Shown here piece by piece: positions 46,112 through 57,469 of a DNA stretch of 64,000 bases. Position numbers and translations under genes: made by a program. Below the pieces are notes generated by a model. It saw only the letters and a list, made by a program, of their open reading frames with translations. It searched no databases and was not told the origin of the DNA. The stretch lies in contig OY821520.1 in NCBI GenBank assembly GCA_963682025.1, positions 88,268,670 through 88,332,669 on the forward strand, read 5' to 3'. This DNA is from Cordilura impudica. Lineage: Eukaryota; Arthropoda; Insecta; Diptera; Scathophagidae. Every line of letters begins with the position of its first letter. Position 1 is the stretch's first letter.

Positions 46112-46949
46112 ATAAGATACTTGACACTACCCTACCGGCAACTCAACTAACTTTTAATGCACTTATATCTGACTATTACGCAATTAGTGGTGGTTGATAC
46201 TTTGATTATTTCCAATGAAGCAAACTGAATATTTTAACATTGCGATGTCCTAGGCGGTAGTAAATTGTCCGATTCTGCATGACTTTTCAACTAACTTAAA
46301 GTTAGCGAATTTATAGTTATTTACAAACTAATTACATTTTATATATTACAGTTGGCTATACGTTGACTTCATTAAAATCGAATAGTACTTAGCTTATAAT
46401 AGTCTTACTTTAGTCAAAAGTAGAACCACCAAAAGAAATTTATATGTAAAAAAAAAAACACAAAATTTAGTATTAAGTTTATCAAATTGTTGCCTTTTTC
46501 AAATATTTTGTTTACTATGTTATAAGTAATTAGTAAAATATTCAGAAGCGTAAAGCTAAGGTGGAATGTATCAGAGGTTCGACATAGCCGAATTTAACAA
46601 TTTATTTTCTTCATTTTTAAGGCATTTAGCATGGACACGCCGTTTTATAATGACTCTTAGAGCACCTCTGGTGTCGTTTTTCACCTCATTGGAGCCAAGC
46701 GATCGACAGGCATCTGTTTAAAATATACATGTCCTATATTATGTGAAAGCAATATGTCTTTAATATACATATAGGTTAATCGTTAAAGCTTGGAAGAAAA
46801 CTTTGAATTTCCTTAGTCTCTTCTTGCCACGGATTCCATCCATATTAATTTCTAGATATATATTTATAGAAATTACCTCTGTTAAAGTTTTTGACAGGCG
46901 TCCTTTTAACAATGACTTCATTATATTAACTTGTACAGAGCATTAAATC
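46112..46949. other. AT-rich DNA, possibly 5' UTR of the following non-LTR element
   Basis: No gene recognised. The last few hundred bases may be the 5' leader of the element whose ORF1 starts at 46950, but its start could not be located. Confidence 0.4.
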
Positions 46950-47777
46950 ATGGAGTTATTTGAAATAACGAACATAGATTCGCCTTTTAAATCTTTAAAT
47001 ATAATTGATAAACGCTTCGACAAATTAACTTCAGAAATAGAGACAATGATAAACAATAAACTAACTGAGTGCAAAACAGAGCTCTTAAATATGTTTCATA
47101 AGAGTTTTAACATCATTAAAACTGAACTAAAAAATGTTACTGAAAGAGTGCAGCGATTAGAAATAGTCGCGGATAACATAAAAAGTATGCAAACTGAAAT
47201 AAATAGCTTAAAAACAAAATTAAAGCTGCAAGAAAATAAAAACGTTGCCTGCGAATTACGATTAAATGAAATTCCTTATAAAGAAAATGAAAATCTATTT
47301 TTAATATTTGAAAAAATTTGCAATACAATAAATATAACTGTCCCTGCTGTCAAAACTATTTATCGGTTACAAAACGCAAATAACAAAAATAAATACAACT
47401 GTAAAGATGCGGTTATAATTGTTAAGATGTGGTCTCCATATGACAAAAACTACTTTTTAAAATCATTTGCTAATTACCGTAAAATTAATAAAGGCTTTCA
47501 TTTCTGTTTAAAACACCTTGGAGAATCTTCCAACAATAAATTTTTTGTCAATGAAAATCTTACTCAGTATAATTTTACCATTCTACGTGCGGCAATAAAA
47601 CTAAAAAAGGAAAATCGTCTTCACAGTGCCTTTAGTATGTGTGGTCTAGTATACATTAAAAAGACTGCGGAAAGCAACATAATAAGAATTGATGATATAG
47701 AATATCTGGATGATTTATTTCGAGAACCAGAACCAGCACCTAATGCTAATGAACGTTTTCATACAACTTCTTATTAA
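46950..47777 (+). CDS. Non-LTR retrotransposon ORF1 protein, intact
   Basis: An uninterrupted 275-residue frame from ATG 46950. Residues about 15-105 are heptad-rich and predicted coiled coil (ERVQRLEIVADNIKSMQTEI), a trimerisation-type region. A segment ACELRLNEIPYKENENL follows, like the start of an RRM fold in LINE ORF1 proteins, then VPAVKTIYRL, KDAVIIVKMWSP and a basic C-terminal region (AAIKLKKENRLHSAFSMCGLVYIKK). ORF1 proteins bind the element RNA and act as nucleic acid chaperones. No CCHC knuckle is visible. It lies 184 bp upstream of the endonuclease frame. Frame integrity is notable given how decayed ORF2 is. Confidence 0.7.
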   Translation: MELFEITNIDSPFKSLNIIDKRFDKLTSEIETMINNKLTECKTELLNMFHKSFNIIKTELKNVTERVQRLEIVADNIKSMQTEINSLKTKLKLQENKNVACELRLNEIPYKENENLFLIFEKICNTINITVPAVKTIYRLQNANNKNKYNCKDAVIIVKMWSPYDKNYFLKSFANYRKINKGFHFCLKHLGESSNNKFFVNENLTQYNFTILRAAIKLKKENRLHSAFSMCGLVYIKKTAESNIIRIDDIEYLDDLFREPEPAPNANERFHTTSY

Positions 47778-47961
47778 AATCTTATTTTCTATTTTGTTTT
47801 ATTTTTAACACTTTATACCATTTTTAATACATTAATATATTCGTTTATACAAATTTTAAATTTTTTTCAAATCAATATTTCAACAAACAATGTTAACTAT
47901 AACTTTTTTATCAAACTTATTACTTCGTGCGTTACTCGATCATTATTTTTAAAACTTAAAA

Positions 47962-49232
47962 ATGAACAACAATACTTATAGAATAAATTCCAGGGATAAT
48001 GTTGCGAATATGATTAGAGTCCTTGCCAATCAGAGGAAAGGTATTAAAATATGTCATATCAATGCTCAAAGCTTAAGGAAAAAGATTGACGAATTTAGAT
48101 TGATTTTTGAAAACTCAGGTGTTGATTTTATATGTGTTTCGGAAACATGGTTTGATTCCGAAATTACAGAATTTTCTGTTTCCTTAAATGGATATAATTT
48201 ATGTAGAGTTGATAGAGAAAATGGATATGGCGGCGTTGCGATGTACATAAAAAAGGGGATTTCTTTTAGCATCAAATGTACATCTAGGGAAAATTGTGAT
48301 TTTGAGAACATAGATAATACAGATCCTCTAAATCTAATTGAGTATCTATTTATCGAGGTAAATAATGAAGGTTGGAAATTGCTTTTAGGGAGTGTTTACA
48401 GGCCTAATAAATATCTTTGTACCAGGCGATTTTTTCGAACTTTGGAAACGCAAACAGCTTTGTACGATGATGTTATCATAGCAGGAGATTTTAATTCAAA
48501 CCTTCTGGTAGATTGTAGTTTCTCTGATGAATGTGCCTCTATTGGTTTAATATCACCTAATATCTTACATCCTACACACTTCACTGCAACTATTAATACG
48601 CTTTTGGATTTGTTTCTTGTGAGTAATGAAATTAATATACTACTCTACGATCTACTGTCTGCATCATGTTTTTCCAAGCATGATCTTATTTTCATGACTT
48701 ATAATTTCCATAATTTCCAACTTGTTATACAAGTTGAGAGGATTACTTTTCGAGACTTTAAAAACATTAATTTTAGACTCCTTGATTAAGAATTTTTTAA
48801 TATTGATTGGAATGCTTTGTATTGTTTAAATTCTGTGGATGACCAACTCTCTTTTCTAGAGCAAAACATAAATTATCTGTTCGATCTAACTGTACCAATA
48901 AAATCGAAGATTAGTAGTAATAAACAAAAACCCCGGCTTTCTGCTGAAATTAAAGATTGTATCAATCAAAGAGATTTTGTCTATGCACGTTGGAAAAAAT
49001 TTAAAACAACAACATTACATGATGATAATCTGACTGCTAAGAGAAACACAAATAAAATGATTAAAAAGGCCAAATCCAATTTTTATGCTGAACAAATTTT
49101 CTTCTGCATCTACGCATCGAAAACCATGTTCGGTTGATGCAGATACAATTAATACAAAATTTTTAAGTGTTCCTATGGTTCAAGCAGATAAAGATTACTA
49201 TATCAATAGTCACTCGAATAACGATACTGAAT
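47962..49232 (+). pseudogene. Non-LTR retrotransposon ORF2, endonuclease half only
   Basis: APE-type endonuclease from ATG 47962. ICHINAQSLRKKIDEFR, FICVSETWF (catalytic glutamate region), YGGVAMYIKKG, LLLGSVYRPN and VIIAGDFNSNLL (active-site GDFN) are present; in SKHDLIF, lysine replaces the usual aspartate of SDH. Frame-breaking changes are TAA at 48787-48789 and a frameshift near 49095. The linker toward the reverse transcriptase runs to about 49232, where a DINE-like element begins. No reverse transcriptase follows after 50020, so the domain is deleted. It would nick target DNA to prime reverse transcription. Confidence 0.85.
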
Positions 49233-50020
49233 CTTTTTTATACCCTATACCACTATGTGGTTTGGGTATAATGACTTTATGCTGCTGTTTGTAACAACCA
49301 AAAATATTTGACCTAGACCCATCTTTAATTATACCGATCGAATCAGAATCACTTTCTGAGTTGATTTAACAATGTCCGTCCGTCCGTCCGTCCGTCTGTG
49401 TGTCCATGTAAAGCTTGTAATCAAACTGCAGGTCGCAAATATGAATATATTTTGATGAAATTTGGTATATAAGCTTTTGTCGGCCATGGGATGAACGCTG
49501 TTGAAATTGGTGAGAATCGGTCCATGTTCAGACCTAGCCCCCATACAAATTACCCCTATGAAATCGACATAAATTGCCATAAGATCCAAATTGTCATATA
49601 GATCTTACTCAAATTGGGTTTGTATGCGTTCATTACATCCACTAATGAGTAGTCCAAAAATGATCCCTTTGACCCCATATAGAGCTGCTTCCCGATCTTC
49701 ACTTAAATCCATTAAAAACAAAAATATTGCACTGATTCTTCTCAAATTTTGTTTGTACATATTTTTGCAAAATACAAGAGACTTTACCAAACATGATCAG
49801 GATCGGTCCATTTTTGGACCTAGTCCCTTTAAAGATATAGCATCCGATATGAACTTTTTCATATCTGCAGCCAAAAAAATTAATAAAAATCCCACTCAAA
49901 TTTGGTTTTTGCTTATTTTCAATGTCCAGTTAGTTGGGCCTAAGAGATAGGGTTTCTAAACGCATGGTATAGGGTATCGTATAGTCGGTCTAGACCGACT
50001 ACAATTTTCTTACTTGTTTT
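49233..50020 (+). mobile_element. DINE-1-like interspersed element, most complete copy
   Basis: It starts TTTTATACCCTATACCAC; the GTCC core (five units) is at 49375-49396. It ends GGTATAGGGTATCGTA, a perfect 20-bp palindrome at 49982-50001, and TTTTCTTACTTG. It cuts ORF2 of the non-LTR element. Subterminal inverted repeat (TATACCCTATACC / GGTATAGGGTATC), microsatellite core and 3' hairpin are the features used for the assignment. Confidence 0.75.
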
Positions 50021-50489
50021 TTTAATGAAAATGTCAAATACAAGTGAAAACGTCACTAAACAAATGCCAACAAATATGCAAGCTTCTATTTAGGGAAAGC
50101 ACACAATATGCGTGTTTCTATTTTTGGGGAAGTTCTGCATTACATTGTAGTTAGCTTATAGTTAGTTCATAAAAGTTAACTAGAAGTGTGTTTTTTTTGC
50201 AGTCGTGCTTATAGCGTAAAGTCTGAAAAGTTCCTAAAATTTCTTATTAGAGTATGTTCTGTTTGGATTAAAGTGGTAGACTCCAAGACATGTTAAACAA
50301 TCACTCATTTTCCTTCATCTGAAACATCAAGCCCTGGTGTGCCAGTTAATAGGTAATGGAAATCAGGGTCAATTACCATGATATGAACCATTTAAAGACT
50401 AAATTATTGCTAAACGACACCTACTATGACTTTCGGACAAGTTGCTGTACGTGTGACCTGATAGCGCTTCTTTCGGAAGTCCCCGCTTA

Positions 50490-50720
50490 AGTAAGGCTGT
50501 GGCTTTGGAAATTTCCAAGGCATTCAATCCTGTCAAATGTGATTGATTTGGTGTTGGTATGGATCTCTTTAGATCTATGTTTTGCTTTCTCGGAGACAGC
50601 ACTACATCTGTTGTTTTTGATGGGGTCTTATCGAAAGAGTTTCAGCTAAATACAGGGCTACCACATGGCCCTGCTTTCTTCTTCAGTTTTCCTTATTTTT
50701 GTTAAGGACCTTCTCTGTAT
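50490..50720 (+). pseudogene. Non-LTR reverse transcriptase fragment
   Basis: Translates AVALEISKAFNPV, a stop, then SVVFDGVLSKEFQLNTGLPHGPAFF, matching the ALDISKAFDRV and GVLSxxFxxNxGVPQGSVLSP blocks of Jockey-group reverse transcriptases. The first catalytic aspartate reads asparagine. A degenerate copy, different in sequence from the other reverse transcriptase relics here. Confidence 0.7.
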
Positions 50721-51060
50721 TCATAATTATATAACTTCTTACTTGTTTTTATTGCATTTTTATGGTAAATCTATCTTTGTATACTTAAACTAACGTATTA
50801 TAAGGTAATTCAAATATGATCGTAACCCGCTGGCTTAGAAATGCATTTTTCTTCGGTATTAAAAACACACTGGCACATTTTTCAACTTCGAAATCTTGAA
50901 CCAATTAAGACCACCAAAATCTGAAAGCTTACAATAGTAGGAAAAAACTCTAGCTGGGTTTTGAATTATTAGCTAAGGTTTTTTTTTAATTAATTTTTGA
51001 AATTTTCGACTGGGAGGAGGATTTTAGTACATTTTTCAAAGAACATGTACTGATTCTTAA

Positions 51061-51451
51061 TGTGCAACTTAAAAGAAGACGAAACAATTCAACATTTCTT
51101 GGGAAGGTGTCCCGTGCTACAACATACAAGATGCAGATTCCTCCGATACTCAAGATTAACAGATTATGAAACCTTTGATATTCTAAACGGTGATACATTT
51201 GAAGATTGGAATCCCTTATATAATTATGTTCGAAGTACTTTGAAATATAGACAGTTTTTAATCACAAAATACCCAGAATGAAATCAGTATATTGGTACAA
51301 ACAAGTACACATTTTATATTTTTATCCTTTTATATTTAATTCAAAGCTTCCGGCTGACGGTAAATCTGCCAAGTCGTATAAATTCTCTATATTATACATT
51401 TTAATATTATTTTGTTATATTTACTTGTTAAATTTTGATGAATAAAGAATC
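51061..51451 (+). mobile_element. 5'-truncated non-LTR insertion with 13-bp target duplication
   Basis: TACTGATTCTTAA at 51048-51060 and 51452-51464 flanks 391 bp. The insert codes for CNLKEDETIQHFLGRCPVLQ, RLTDYETFDILNGDTFEDW and LKYRQFLI, then TGA. This is the cysteine/histidine tail of a non-LTR ORF2, like CTICNRDDTGNTYHFIGVCP at 61515. It is followed by a 3' UTR ending AATAAAGAATC. The other arm of the host transposon has the uninterrupted site. Confidence 0.88.
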
Positions 51452-52058
51452 TACTGATTCTTAAGTCTATATCCCGTGAACTGTTCGAAATATTGCTTTT
51501 CCCTCTTCAGGAAATTTTTACCTCTTAATTAGATCTAACAACATTCAAAGGTTTTTCACACTTATTTCAGAAATTGCTGCGAACTCGACCAGACAATATG
51601 TGACAAAAATATAGCCAAAGGAAAAAAAAACAACTCTTCTTAACAAGCCGATTTCATTTGACGATTCCTTCACATAGTTATAGCCCCACAAAATCATCAA
51701 AAATTCAATAAAGGAGCAAGAAATCACTTTCAATTTTATATTTATTGAAATTAAAAATTTTATGCTTTTTTAAATGAAATAGGTACAAAATAGAAATAAA
51801 TAATGAATATGTATGGGGCCCTTTGAGTTTTTTATTGAAGACATGTCGCAGCGACATATGCACCGAGTAAACACCGTCCTCATGTCCCAGAGAAATCTGT
51901 ACCATGTAAACACCGTCCGTTTGAATGATTGTTTGATACAAAATTATGGCATATTTCAAATGTCAAAAAATTTGCACTGTTTTGATTGCACGTTCGAATT
52001 AAATAAATTTTGGGCAATTTATATATTACGGCACACATTGCAGAAAGAAAAAGTTGAT

Positions 52059-53530
52059 ATGGAAAAGTGTGGGAAGCTGAACTTGTTTAGCTACGTTTGC
52101 GGTATTTATGTGCCCAAACGTTCAATAAAAACGCAAAAAACAAATTCTACTGCTGAATTTAGAAATGGGTACTCTTATATTATTCTGACCAGTTGAACTT
52201 ATTCGATTGTTCGTGGACATCAGATGTAGTAAGCAGACGTTGTTTTTGTTACATATTCAACTGGATAAACAGAAAACCAAGATCACTACCATGTGGAAAA
52301 CCAGTAATATGGACGGACCCAAATGGACATGATGAAAACACATAATATGGATACATAAACTTTAAAAGTGGAATGAATAGAAAAAATGTGAAATGTAGTG
52401 TACATTCCTGGTCCTTATGCTTCTCTCCCGCAAGAACATTCTGAAGCCAATCCACCACCAAGACCACCGAGTCCAGATAGAGCAGCTGTATGGACTGCGG
52501 AAACGTTTGGCAATGTGCTGGCTGATCCACCTTTCAAGCCCGAAGAAACAGTCAACAAGCCTGAGCTCGTAACATAATGTGAAATGAACCATGTCGTCAC
52601 CAAGTTAGGTTTGTCAAAGCGCAAATCAGAATTTGTGTCCGCATTTCTTAAACGAAAAAAGTTAATGGACGTTGTTGTTCAGACCTCGATACACCGTAAC
52701 CGTCACGCGGAATTTCAAAAGTTATACAGCGTTAACGACGAAAACTCTTACACCTACTGCAACAACATAATAGGATTAGCTATAAAATGGGATTAGAATA
52801 TATCGCTGAAGACTGGCGACTGTTCCTTAATAGCTCAGTCACTAGCTTAAAAGCAGCGTTACTGCATAAAATGAACCTGAAGCCCTCAATACCTTTAGCA
52901 TTTAGCACAGACTTAAAGGAATGCTATGCAACAATGGAAATTTTGTTAAGAGACCTTAAATACGCAGATCATTTATGGAAAATCTGTCGCGACCTTAAAG
53001 TTGTAAACATTTTGCAAGGCATAAAGGGTGGATGGTCAAAGTATTACTGCTTTCTGTGCCGTTGGGACACACGAGCAAAAGTCTATCACTACTCGCACAC
53101 TTGGGAAAACCGAAAGTCGGGAGTGAAAAATGCCACTTTAGACATGACAGCAGAGCCACTTATAAAAAACATAAGTGACATATTGTTGTCACCGCTGCAT
53201 ATTAAGTTGGGCATAACGAAGAAGTTATAGAGACGGTAACGAAAAAAAAGGACAACGTATTTCACAGCCTTAAGAAAAATTTTCCAAGACTCAGTGATCA
53301 AAAATTAAAGCCGGTAATGTACTTCTTAACTAATCTCTTCAAATTTGTATTTACTTTTTGTGAATTTTTTTTTTTTTTTTGCTTAACGCAGGTGTACTAA
53401 ATGGACCAGACATTCGAAAGTTGCTAAAAAGTGAAGATTTCAATATGGTTTTGCACGGTAACGACTTCATTGCTTGGGACGCACTTAAGGCAGTTATAGA
53501 AAGAGTCTTAGGAAAAAATCGAGACGACTG
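52059..53530 (+). pseudogene. Transposase of CACAGTG element B
   Basis: The start MEKCGKLNLFSYVCGIYV parallels MNKCKGNINNFCYVCGKFI of copy A. Then PVIWTDPNGHDENT and a proline-rich linker (PPPRPPSPD). The helical VVTKLGLSKRKSEFVSAFL segment and the core follow: EDWRLFLNSSVTSLKAALLH, IPLAFSTDLKE, ICRDLKVVNILQGIKGGWSK, YYCFLCRWDTRA and LSPLHIKLGITKKL. After a probable intron (about 53312-53390, ending TTAACGCAG), VLNGPDIRKLLK is the last match. The C-terminal part with the HxxxH and EQGERFHQ motifs is missing. Stops occur at 52576, after the first helical part (52794), and at 53228. The part deleted in copy A (EDWRLF to ICRDLK) is present here. Confidence 0.65.
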
Positions 53531-53949
53531 AAGGAAAGTTTAAAATATTTGAAGTGTCCTTATATTTTCCATCATCAACAATAAAAATCTATGACGAAAT
53601 TTTAAGATTTTTTGACAGTTTTGTTGTTTTGAGTAAGAAGTTGTTGTTTTTTTTTTTTTTTTTTTTTGATTTTATCTCAAGGTAAAATTTTCAGATCTGA
53701 TTAAGAGCTAAAAATATTACGAAGAGAGACAAGCAATATTTCGAATAGTTCACGAGATATAGACTTAAGAATCAGTACATGTTTTTTGAAAATTGTACTA
53801 AAATCCACTCCCATGTCGAAAACTTCAAAAACGAATTAACAAAAACATTAGCCAATAATTTAAAACCCAGCTAGGCATTTTCTTCTACCATCATAAGCTT
53901 TCAGATATTGGGGGTCTCAATTGGTTCAAGATTTTGCTGCTACACTGTG

Positions 53950-55678
53950 TAATGTTATTATAATTTTAATGTCAATTATCAGCAATTGTATTCAAATTAT
54001 AACCTTACCCAATAGTAATTATAATATATAGTTAAGACAGCCAGGGGGTATCAAGGATTCGAAACAACCTAACTGAACGCCCCTACTTGTTTATTATTTC
54101 TATGAAATCAGAAATATGACACTATAGAACGATTAGGAAACAAAAAATTTCTAACGTGTATTTTGAATCAAACAAAACAATTGCTTTTACTTCTAATGCA
54201 AAATCTGGTTAAATAAAAAATTTAAGAATTTCACAGATCCAAAATGATGCTTATAAATGGTGCGTAACTCAAGTATTCAAAAATGTTATCACATTTGTTT
54301 GTAGTTATGCAAATCTAAATATGAATTGACATTGACGAATATTTAAATTTTTGGCTTACCCGGAAATGCCCACTTAGTTAAAATAAAAGTAATATTTACA
54401 AAATCCACAGTACAAAAATACCCACTACACCCACTGTGTAAATGCAATTGTAAGTGAAGAACATGTTAAGTGCTTTTGATAGTAACTTCAACGCATACAT
54501 CCACAGGAAAAATCCAGCAAAAAGCAACGACATCCTCATACTCATACTCAGGAAATAAGAATAAATAAAAAAAATAAAAATTTTAAAAAATATGCCAAGT
54601 CACTCTTATAACTGGTTTCCGTGTTGCCGTTGTCCGCCATAAACACAGTCAACCACATTCATATGTTGATGTTGTTGTTATTTTTTTTTTAAATATTTTT
54701 TCAGTCGTTCGTTCATTTATGAATGTAAATATGAGTATATGATGGGGATATGTTCGTCTGTGTGTATGTGTTTGTGCATTTTTGTCTGACTATATGAGTA
54801 CTAACATCTGTTTGCATAGGTACGAACCTATGCATGTTGGTTTTTGTGGGTTTTTGTATTTCTAGGATACGAGTGCAGCATGAAATTATGAATTCAAAGC
54901 ATACGAAACAAAAACCAAAATGTATAAAACATACAAATAATTAGCCTTTGGTTACTTTTTAATGCACAATAGTCATGTAATTGTAAATACCCAGTTGTGC
55001 AATTAGATTTAAGTTGAGGAAAAACACTTAACAGCATACAAATTGTGTAGCGATTTTCTTCTTTTTTTATAGAGCATTTATATATATATATTTCATTTTA
55101 GCTAAAGTTTAATCTTTATGGCATGCATATATTATTTTGTAGTACATAATTATTTCCAAGTTAAAATTTTTGTAGTAAATAATTTTGTGTTTGGAACGAC
55201 TGTAACTTTATGCTAAATATAATGGCGGAAACTTTAGTTACATCTTCATCAGTAGTTTAGTTACTGAATTTTTTGTGCAAAAATATTAAAGTAAGTAAAT
55301 AAATAAAATTCTGAGTAAGTTTAAAATGTATTTGATTATTTGAGATATGTCAAAAGTCAAAGGTTGATGTAATCGCACGACCTTTATTTAATGAAACTTT
55401 AACCTGAACTGAGAGTGATGTTTCTTTGATATTTAAAGATAAAAAATCTTAGAAACGTAATGGTAGTTAATAACTTCGTCACTGATATAAATTTTCTATT
55501 AAAAAATTATGCACATTCACGATTTCTGGTGTGATCTAAAATTTTCAAGTGTAGGAGAAAATTAAGAGATCAGGGTAGTTGCTATGCAGCTATTTTAGCT
55601 AAGTATAGATTTAGTTGCGCGCATAAGTAATGCTTAATTATGTTAAATTTATTATTTTTATACCGTCTATACCACTGT
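53950..55678. other. AT-rich DNA without recognisable gene
   Basis: No gene. Includes a TGTGTGTATGTGTTTGTG-type simple repeat near 54760, poly-T runs, and at 55658-55678 a short TTTTTATACCGTCTATACCAC fragment resembling a DINE-like 5' end, cut by the palindromic element. Confidence 0.6.
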
Positions 55679-57406
55679 ATAGAGGGTGGCCCTTAATAAA
55701 TATAAATGTTCAAGCTTTCGGTCTCACACCCTAGAAATATGTGAATAGCAAAACAACTGAGAAATAAAAAGTTTTGGGCCAACCAATAAACATTTAGTCG
55801 TGCCTCAACGCAATAGAAAATTTCAATAGTGTTTATATGGGGAAAATATGACTTTTTTCAGATTTTACGAAAATTTCGTTTTATGGTTTAATTCTTCCGA
55901 CAAGCTGTTATATAATTCGGGATCAGCATTAAATTATACTTTCGCAAAGATATAAAACTTCAGAATCGAATAAAACCTCGCCAAGATATAGCAAATGTTC
56001 CAGACCACTTTTGTGCCAAAAAAAAAAATTAGATCATGAAATTGATGGAATTATTTTCGACTTTGAGAAATTGGTTAAAGCCATAATTTTTTGGTCTCCA
56101 TACTTATAGGGAATCAGATATGAAGTATTGTTTTATTACCAAGTTGTTAACCTATTGCGCATTGAGACCGAAAATGGGAAATTTTTTTGATAAAATTTTG
56201 AAAACCCGTTTCTCAAGTTTTAAAAAATTTTCTTAAACAAAATTTAAAAAAATGGATCTGGAACTTTAAGGTTTTGTTAAGTACATGCTACAGATTATTC
56301 TGTTTTATTATTTTACTTAAATTCGAAATAGTGGTTTCATAGAGTTTAATAGAAAAACTCGTTTTCCGTAATTTTTATTTAAAAATATCTTAAAAGCCAA
56401 AGCTAGCGTTGGCAAATAATGGGTTAGGGTTCTCAGATTTATTCCAAATTTTAAGAATGAAAGTTCCAGACTTTTGGTTATTATATTTTAAGCATACAAT
56501 CTAAAAATTCGGGAGCACTTACAAAATATTTAAAATTCTTGAATAAATTGTCTTTTATTAGTTTGGGGTCATATGTGACCCAAATTCCTAAACGGTTAAC
56601 GGGGTCATATTATCTTTTTCCGAAACCCTAGGCTAGTAAGATAACACATAACATTTAAAAGTAGAAAAGTGATGAATTTTTGCTACCAAGTATTTAGAAA
56701 GAGTACATTTACAGAATATATTATATAAATCCCATTGGTCTGGAAATCCGCAAAAACAAACTCCTTGTCAAAAAAATTCTGGCATAGGGATTTGCTTGAA
56801 AGTTCACAGTGTTAATCTGTATATATGTACTTAACAAAACCTTGAGATCTATTTTTTAAAATTTTGTTTATGAAAATTTTTTAAAACTTGAAAATAAGTT
56901 TCCAAAATTTTATCCAAAAAATTTCCCAATTTCGGCGTCAATGCTTAATAGGTTAACAAGGTGGTAATAAAACAACACTTCATATCTGAGTCCTTACAAG
57001 TAAAGAGACCAAAAAAAAATTACGGCTTTAATCATTTTCTCAGTATCAAAAAAAATGCCATAAATTTCATGACCTATGGTTTTTTTGACACAAAAGTGGT
57101 CTGGGGCATTTGAATTTGAAGTTTTATAGCTTTTTGAAACAACAATGTAATACTGATTCCGAATCGTATAACAGCTTGTCGAAGAAATTTAACTGTAAAA
57201 CGAAATTTTCGCAAAATCGGAAGAAAGTCATATTTTCCCCATATAAACACACTTGAAATTTTCAATCGCGTTGAGGCACGACTAAATGTTTTTTGATTGG
57301 CCCAAAACTTTGCATTTCTCAGTTGTTTTGCTATTCGCAAATTTCTAGGGCATGAGACCGAGAGTTTGAACATTTTTTTCCCTCCATATAATGAAGGGCC
57401 ATCCTA
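55679..57406. mobile_element. Palindromic TA-flanked element, copy 3
   Basis: Left end AGGGTGGCCC at about 55682, right end GGGCCATCCTA at 57406. The left arm (to about 56300) joins directly to right-arm sequence, with the central TTAA blocks deleted, leaving 1.73 kb. The right arm contains TTGAGATCTATTTTTT near 56853-56875, which is the uninterrupted counterpart of the piggyBac target in copy 2. Minus-strand frame 57074-57373 is the arm read in frame, not a gene. Confidence 0.78.
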
Positions 57407-57469
57407 ATGTATATATTAGTTTGTCATTGCGTTTGTAATGCACTGAAAAATTAATTTTCGATTTTCGTC

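Larger units (their letters stand above)
50866..53949 (+). mobile_element. DNA transposon with CACAGTG-type termini, copy B
   Basis: The left end reads CACACTG (50866-50872) and the right end, inverted, CACAGTG (53943-53949). After a spacer of 21 bp (left) or 11 bp (right), both continue TCTTGAACCAATTxAGACC, and the terminal inverted repeat runs on for about 250 bp (with insertion, 50894-51505 against about 53690-53931). The left repeat is split by a non-LTR fragment (51061-51451). The interior carries a transposase relic homologous to that of copy A. No clear target duplication (flanks AAAAA and TAATG). Confidence 0.78.
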
